From: CAJQQY01 sp964352225
GTDB taxonomy: Bacteria > Bacteroidota > Bacteroidia > Chitinophagales > Saprospiraceae
Reading direction: 5' to 3'
Assembly (NCBI GenBank): GCA_964352225.1
Contig: CAYGRM010000271.1
Span: 1 to 9,316, forward strand
Length of the DNA stretch: 9,316 bases
In this document: in pieces, positions 5,898-9,316 of the stretch
Layout of the letters: every line of letters begins with the position of its first letter
How positions within the stretch are numbered: position 1 is the first letter of the stretch
Made by a program: the position numbers and the translations under genes
The notes under the pieces: model-generated
Seen by the model: the letters and a program-made list of their open reading frames with translations, nothing else
Told to the model about the DNA's origin: nothing
The model's database searches: none

Positions 5898-7421
5898 TTA
5901 CATGGCGCCTTTCTTTTCGTAATTATTATTTGTCCAATCAACAATACTTTTAAGCGCGTTTTTATCCTGATCAGTCATATTTAATTTCATTGTTCCATTA
6001 TCCCTGTTTAATTCCATCGTCGCATCTTTCATGGCTTTAAAATCGATTCCCATTCCATCCAAATAATTTCCAATATTATTGAAATCAACATAGCCACCCA
6101 TGATATTATTGGAGAAAATATTTTTAATATTCTTTGCTACTAAACCATTTTTTCCATAACCACCAGCTTGAAGTGCAGGAATAGTTGTATTGGCATCTCC
6201 GATAAACAACATTCCATCCGTCACATAAAACATCGGCATATCATCGGCTCTTCCCATCAATCCAGACATTTTGTAGAGACCATCACCAGCACTTTCAATC
6301 ATATCGTAGTCTTTTCCAAGGTCAATTATTTTTTGGAAACCATCCATATCATTAATTTTTACAGCTACCAGCATGTTTGGATTTCCACCACCTGATTTTG
6401 CATGACTTGTCACTAAAAAATCTCCATCAATAGTTTTAGCAATATCCTCAGTTGTCAAACCATATTGTTTCATACTCATATCTGCCATTCCAGTCATTGA
6501 CTTATTAGTCAAAATCATATTGATTCCTTTCATATCCAAAGCTCCAGTAAAGGCAAAAATCAAATCATCTGCGGAAACATATTTTGAAAAATCAGTTTTT
6601 ACTTTGTCTTTAAAAACATGGCTAAATTCAGCAGTTAATTTTTCATTCAAATCATAATTAGATTCAGAAACGATAGCTCCTTTTTCGAAATTGAAATAAC
6701 TATGAGCATAATTTTCTGTTAGCATAGCTGGGGTGATAATAAAACCAGCCATTCCCAATTTTCCTTTTGAAGCTTCAGCCATTTTATTGGAACAAAACCA
6801 ACTCTTGATATCTGCTTTTTTGGCAAAACATTTTTTCAAATCTTCGTTATTAATTATCGAGGTTTCTTTTGTAGTATTAAAAACACTTTCTACTCCCGCT
6901 TTTAAATTTCCTCCCGAACCTTGACTAGATCCCATTACTGCAATGTTGTCGTTCCAAGCCACGATAGTCCTTCGATTGGTTGTAATAAAATCATAGCCTT
7001 CAGCAGATTGTATTTCTAGATTTCCATCAGAAAGTAATAATTTTTTGAATGCTTCCTTGTCATTTAAGCTAGCTACAACTCCCATAAATGAATTTTCAGG
7101 ATCAGTAATATCAACATCTTGAACCAAATAAACATTGGCATCCAAGTCAACACCTGAAGTATATGGATCTTTCAACACAGCTTCAATACCTGGATTCCCT
7201 TGAGAGGCATCTTTTATAAAATCTTGATAAAAAGACATCTTTTGCATTGATTTAAAGTCGGCCTTATCCATCAACCTCTTAACGTTGACTGCAGAGACTG
7301 AAGAAGAATTAGCAGGAATATTCACAATAGCATCCTCTGTTATAGCGCCATCATTTTTGCAAGAAGTAGTCAATAGAGAAAGAAAAACAATAGCTAGAAA
7401 AAATATTTTCTGAAATTTCAT
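5898..7421 (-). CDS. DUF4836 family lipoprotein
   Basis: This 507-residue protein belongs to a Bacteroidota lipoprotein family of unknown function. The signal peptide (FQKIFFLAIVFLSLL) ends in TTSC with Cys21 lipidated, followed by KNDG, which could direct surface exposure. The family hallmark follows at once: IPANSSSVSAVNVKRLMDKA (35-54), then the FYQDFIK and DPYTSGVDLDANVYLV stretches (64-100). The rest is a long, moderately repetitive beta-rich sequence with several M-D-G-F and M-K-G-I elements and no catalytic motif that I recognise. The downstream ABC ATPase gene reads the same way after a hairpin. No promoter match was found in the 217 bases upstream. The family is fairly sure; function is unknown. 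Confidence 0.85.
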   Translation of the reverse strand: MKFQKIFFLAIVFLSLLTTSCKNDGAITEDAIVNIPANSSSVSAVNVKRLMDKADFKSMQKMSFYQDFIKDASQGNPGIEAVLKDPYTSGVDLDANVYLVQDVDITDPENSFMGVVASLNDKEAFKKLLLSDGNLEIQSAEGYDFITTNRRTIVAWNDNIAVMGSSQGSGGNLKAGVESVFNTTKETSIINNEDLKKCFAKKADIKSWFCSNKMAEASKGKLGMAGFIITPAMLTENYAHSYFNFEKGAIVSESNYDLNEKLTAEFSHVFKDKVKTDFSKYVSADDLIFAFTGALDMKGINMILTNKSMTGMADMSMKQYGLTTEDIAKTIDGDFLVTSHAKSGGGNPNMLVAVKINDMDGFQKIIDLGKDYDMIESAGDGLYKMSGLMGRADDMPMFYVTDGMLFIGDANTTIPALQAGGYGKNGLVAKNIKNIFSNNIMGGYVDFNNIGNYLDGMGIDFKAMKDATMELNRDNGTMKLNMTDQDKNALKSIVDWTNNNYEKKGAM

Positions 7422-7478
7422 ATCTAGTTTTTTAATGATAAAAAATGGAATTGATGATAAACAAATTACAAGGTAATA

Positions 7479-7502
7479 GATTGGAAAATACGGATTGGAA
7501 AA
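7479..7502. repeat. Short direct repeat upstream of the DUF4836 gene
   Basis: GATTGGAAAA occurs twice, at 7479-7488 and 7493-7502, with a 14-base period. It lies about 60-80 bases upstream of the DUF4836 start codon. It could be a binding site or chance in AT-rich DNA. Confidence 0.3.
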
Positions 7503-7579
7503 ATCCTACAAATTTTTCATAAATATAGACTAAAGGAGTTATATGTGGAAATATTTAAGCAAAAAGCAAAATAATCTAC

Positions 7580-7620
7580 AAAACAAAACCCGAATTCTAC
7601 AAAAATGAATTTGGGTTTTG
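7580..7620 (-). terminator. Intrinsic terminator of the glycosyltransferase gene
   Basis: A 14-base arm at 7607-7620 pairs with 7584-7597 across a 9-base loop, with a single mismatch (A-C in the leftward transcript, 7612/7592) and a GGG/CCC core. Read leftward, four T residues follow directly. It starts 18 bases after the glycosyltransferase stop codon, as expected for rho-independent termination. The rightward strand has no T-run after the stem. Confidence 0.7.
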
Positions 7621-7638
7621 CTTGAGAAAATAGAAGTC

Positions 7639-8832
7639 TTAACTTCGTTTTGCCCTTTCCCACAGCACCGATTGTTTCCCTCCGATTGCTCTGAAAAATC
7701 CTCGATACATGGCATAATTCATCACACAAAAATAATAGGGCACAAAGAATGCTTTAAATTTGAGTTTTTGTTTTTCTAGAAGATAACCGATCAAAGCCAT
7801 GACATAGAATGCAATTTGACACCACAAAATGTATTGAAAAAAAGGCTCTTCAATCTGGGCTAAATAAATATTGATTCCCAACAAAATTGGTAAAGCCAAA
7901 GGAGCCAAAGTCCACCTCAATACTCGGTGTGAAATATATTGGAAAGTCAAAACTGGATGTTTAAATGGTAGTAACATGGAAGATAATCTTCCAATGGCTT
8001 GTATCCCACCAGCAGCTATTCTAATTTTTCTTTTAAGTTCTTCTTTAACAGAAGCAGAAGCAGTTTCCACCGCACGGGCTTCAGGTTCATAAACAACTTT
8101 GTAGCCGTTGTCAGCTATTCTCATGGTCATCACAAAATCTTCAATAATTGTATCAGATGGAACTGGTTCAAATAATTCTGTACGAACTGAGAATAACTCA
8201 CCAGCTGCACCAACCACCGAGTAGAATTCTGAATCCCATTTCTTCAAAGTGCTTTCGTATTTCCAATAAAATCCTTCACCAGCGTCGTTGGCAGCACCTG
8301 AATCATCTAATGATATTCTTTTTTCACCAGCTACAGCACCTACTTTTTCATTTTTGTAATGTCTAACTATGTTTCGAATTGCATCTGGATTAACAAATGT
8401 GTTAGCATCGGAAAAAATTACGATGGGAGTTTTTACAAATTCCATAACTCGCTCTACGGCGGCAATCTTACCTCGTCGCTCAGGTTGATGAAAAAGTTGT
8501 AAATCGTATCCTTCAGGTATGGGATAATTTTTTACTACTTCAGAAGTCCTATCATTAGATCCATCTGTAACAAAGAATAGTTTGATTTTATCTTTCGGAT
8601 AATCAAATTCTAAAGAGTTTTTGATTTTGTCACCAATCCAATCTTCCTCGTTGAAAGCAGCCACCATATAAGTTACTTCGGGTAGAAAATTAGGGTCATA
8701 TTCATTTTTCCTATTTGAAAAAAGTCGTTTAATTTTTAATAAAATAAAAAGGAGCATCCCATATCCTAGGTAGGCATAAAAAACTATAAATAGAGAAACG
8801 AAGAATATCGTTTTTAATGTGACTATTGACAT
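7639..8832 (-). CDS. Membrane-bound family 2 glycosyltransferase
   Basis: This 397-residue enzyme transfers a sugar from a nucleotide sugar, probably on the cytoplasmic face during polysaccharide synthesis. A transmembrane segment at about 8-33 precedes the GT-A domain: VAAFNEEDWIGDKI at 57-70, the nucleotide-binding TDGSNDRT at 89-96, the metal-binding SDAN at 141-144, and the E-D-F catalytic-base region at 231-233. RKIRIAAGGIQ (268-278) takes the place of the QxxRW product-channel motif. Two or three C-terminal membrane segments follow (about 305-325, 332-352, 361-382). This layout resembles processive enzymes such as PgaC or hyaluronan synthase, but the product cannot be read from sequence. 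No other polysaccharide gene is in the window. Confidence 0.9.
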   Translation of the reverse strand: MSIVTLKTIFFVSLFIVFYAYLGYGMLLFILLKIKRLFSNRKNEYDPNFLPEVTYMVAAFNEEDWIGDKIKNSLEFDYPKDKIKLFFVTDGSNDRTSEVVKNYPIPEGYDLQLFHQPERRGKIAAVERVMEFVKTPIVIFSDANTFVNPDAIRNIVRHYKNEKVGAVAGEKRISLDDSGAANDAGEGFYWKYESTLKKWDSEFYSVVGAAGELFSVRTELFEPVPSDTIIEDFVMTMRIADNGYKVVYEPEARAVETASASVKEELKRKIRIAAGGIQAIGRLSSMLLPFKHPVLTFQYISHRVLRWTLAPLALPILLGINIYLAQIEEPFFQYILWCQIAFYVMALIGYLLEKQKLKFKAFFVPYYFCVMNYAMYRGFFRAIGGKQSVLWERAKRS

Positions 8833-8860
8833 AAGGATAGAGTCTATTTGGATGACGATG

Positions 8861-8868
8861 CAAAAATA
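8861..8868 (-). promoter_or_regulatory. Possible -7 box of the glycosyltransferase gene
   Basis: Read leftward, TATTTTTG matches TAnnTTTG exactly and lies 28 bases before the start codon at 8832, giving a leader of roughly 20 bases. No TTG is found at the usual distance upstream, so only half of the promoter is supported. Confidence 0.35.
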
Positions 8869-8906
8869 AGTTTTCGATGGAGTAATTGGAATAGAAAAGG
8901 AATCAA

Positions 8907-8920
8907 AATTGAATTCAATT
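8907..8920. repeat. 14-bp perfect palindrome upstream of the glycosyltransferase gene
   Basis: AATTGAATTCAATT is its own reverse complement. It lies about 40 bases upstream of the putative -7 box of the leftward glycosyltransferase gene, a plausible place for a dimeric regulator, though AT-only flanks make chance occurrence possible. Confidence 0.35.
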
Positions 8921-8971
8921 CAAAGGAAAGGAAATAAAATGATGAATAAAAATACATAAAAAGAGAAATTT

Positions 8972-9097
8972 AGATTAGATGATATAGTGACTGATTTAGG
9001 TTATAACAAGTCTATCAAATGTTTTTTTTTAAATAAGTAGATAGATGAAAATATTAATTATTTTATTGGTTGAAAAATAGATTAGAAAATATAGTGA
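8972..9097. repeat. Two near-identical 19-base direct repeats
   Basis: AGATTAGATGATATAGTGA at 8972-8990 recurs at 9079-9097 with 17 of 19 bases the same; the two differences are adjacent (TG against AA). The copies start 107 bases apart. The 10-mer AGATGATATA of the first copy appears again at 9205-9214. Role unknown. Confidence 0.45.
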
Positions 9098-9147
9098 TAT
9101 TATACGTGATTTATTTTGATAGTTGTTGTTTTGTAGCTATTTTTAGG

Positions 9148-9160
9148 CTTCAAGTTGAAG
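9148..9160. repeat. Short inverted repeat CTTCAA-G-TTGAAG
   Basis: Two 6-base arms flank a single central base, which suits a protein-binding operator better than an RNA hairpin. It lies about 100 bases upstream of a promoter-like -7 box (9259-9266). Confidence 0.3.
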
Positions 9161-9258
9161 TTATTTGCAATTTAATGCATAGATCACATAGATATTATTA
9201 AATCAGATGATATAAATTATACCTTGTTTTATGTATATAATTAATGGATTAATTGAAT

Positions 9259-9266
9259 TAAATTTG
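9259..9266 (+). promoter_or_regulatory. Possible rightward -7 box near the window edge
   Basis: TAAATTTG matches TAnnTTTG exactly. There is no TTG at the usual 17-23 base distance upstream (the nearest is at 9224-9226), so this is only a half-match. If real, it would serve a gene starting beyond base 9316. Confidence 0.25.
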
Positions 9267-9316
9267 TAGTTCAGTAGATCCTCAAAAAGTAAGTTATTCC
9301 CCTACTACTATAAAAC

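Larger units (their letters stand above)
8869..9316. other. AT-rich non-coding region at the right edge
   Basis: I see no gene here: all open frames are very short, the longest seen being an 11-codon frame at 9045. What it holds is a 14-bp perfect palindrome (8907-8920), a 19-base direct repeat in two near-copies (8972-8990 and 9079-9097), a shared 10-mer (AGATGATATA at 8977-8986 and 9205-9214), an inverted repeat CTTCAA-G-TTGAAG (9148-9160) and a promoter-like box (9259-9266). It probably contains control sequences for a rightward gene beyond the window. Confidence 0.5.

Noticed and set aside
7517..7729. Leftward 70-codon open frame overlapping the end of the glycosyltransferase gene
   Set aside because: It overlaps the glycosyltransferase C-terminus in another frame and includes the terminator hairpin.
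9045..9080. Tiny rightward frame MKILIILLVEK
   Set aside because: Only 11 codons, without supporting context; it looks like chance in AT-rich DNA.

Overview
The window is AT-rich and looks like chromosomal DNA from a member of the Bacteroidota, possibly the Saprospiria, though the class is a guess. The evidence is: lipoprotein signal peptides followed by acidic or Lys/Asn-Asp residues, as in Bacteroidota surface-export signals; a DUF4836 lipoprotein; an ECF sigma factor overlapping a gene for an inner-membrane segment joined to a beta-barrel; TAnnTTTG-type promoter boxes; and no clear Shine-Dalgarno sequences. I see no insertion sequence, tRNA, rRNA, CRISPR array or phage gene.

Layout. The left edge holds the start of a leftward gene (1-183), probably a class I SAM-dependent methyltransferase. 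It is divergent from a rightward metallophosphoesterase lipoprotein (288-1226). Next comes a tight rightward cluster (1304-3793): two tandem paralogous small lipoproteins with a Kunitz/BPTI-like cysteine frame, an ECF sigma-70 factor, and a protein that appears to combine a cytoplasmic anti-sigma-like N-terminus, one transmembrane helix, a long linker and an outer-membrane beta-barrel. A good intrinsic terminator (3816-3853) closes the cluster. After an AT-rich gap, a rightward two-lobed aspartic protease with two DTG motifs (4112-5125) stands alone.

The right half reads leftward. A GT2 glycosyltransferase (8832-7639) ends in a hairpin terminator. A DUF4836 lipoprotein (7421-5898) follows, then a perfect 16-bp inverted repeat, then an ABC-transporter ATPase (5800-5159) that converges on the protease gene. 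The last 484 bases (8833-9316) carry no convincing gene and contain promoter-like boxes, palindromes and degenerate repeats.

The most interesting part is 1304-3793. A possible model is that the sigma factor and its membrane-bound barrel partner form an envelope-sensing pair that controls, among other targets, the two surface-displayed Kunitz-like lipoproteins encoded just upstream in the same probable operon. The domain calls come from sequence motifs; the operon and the regulatory link are inference.
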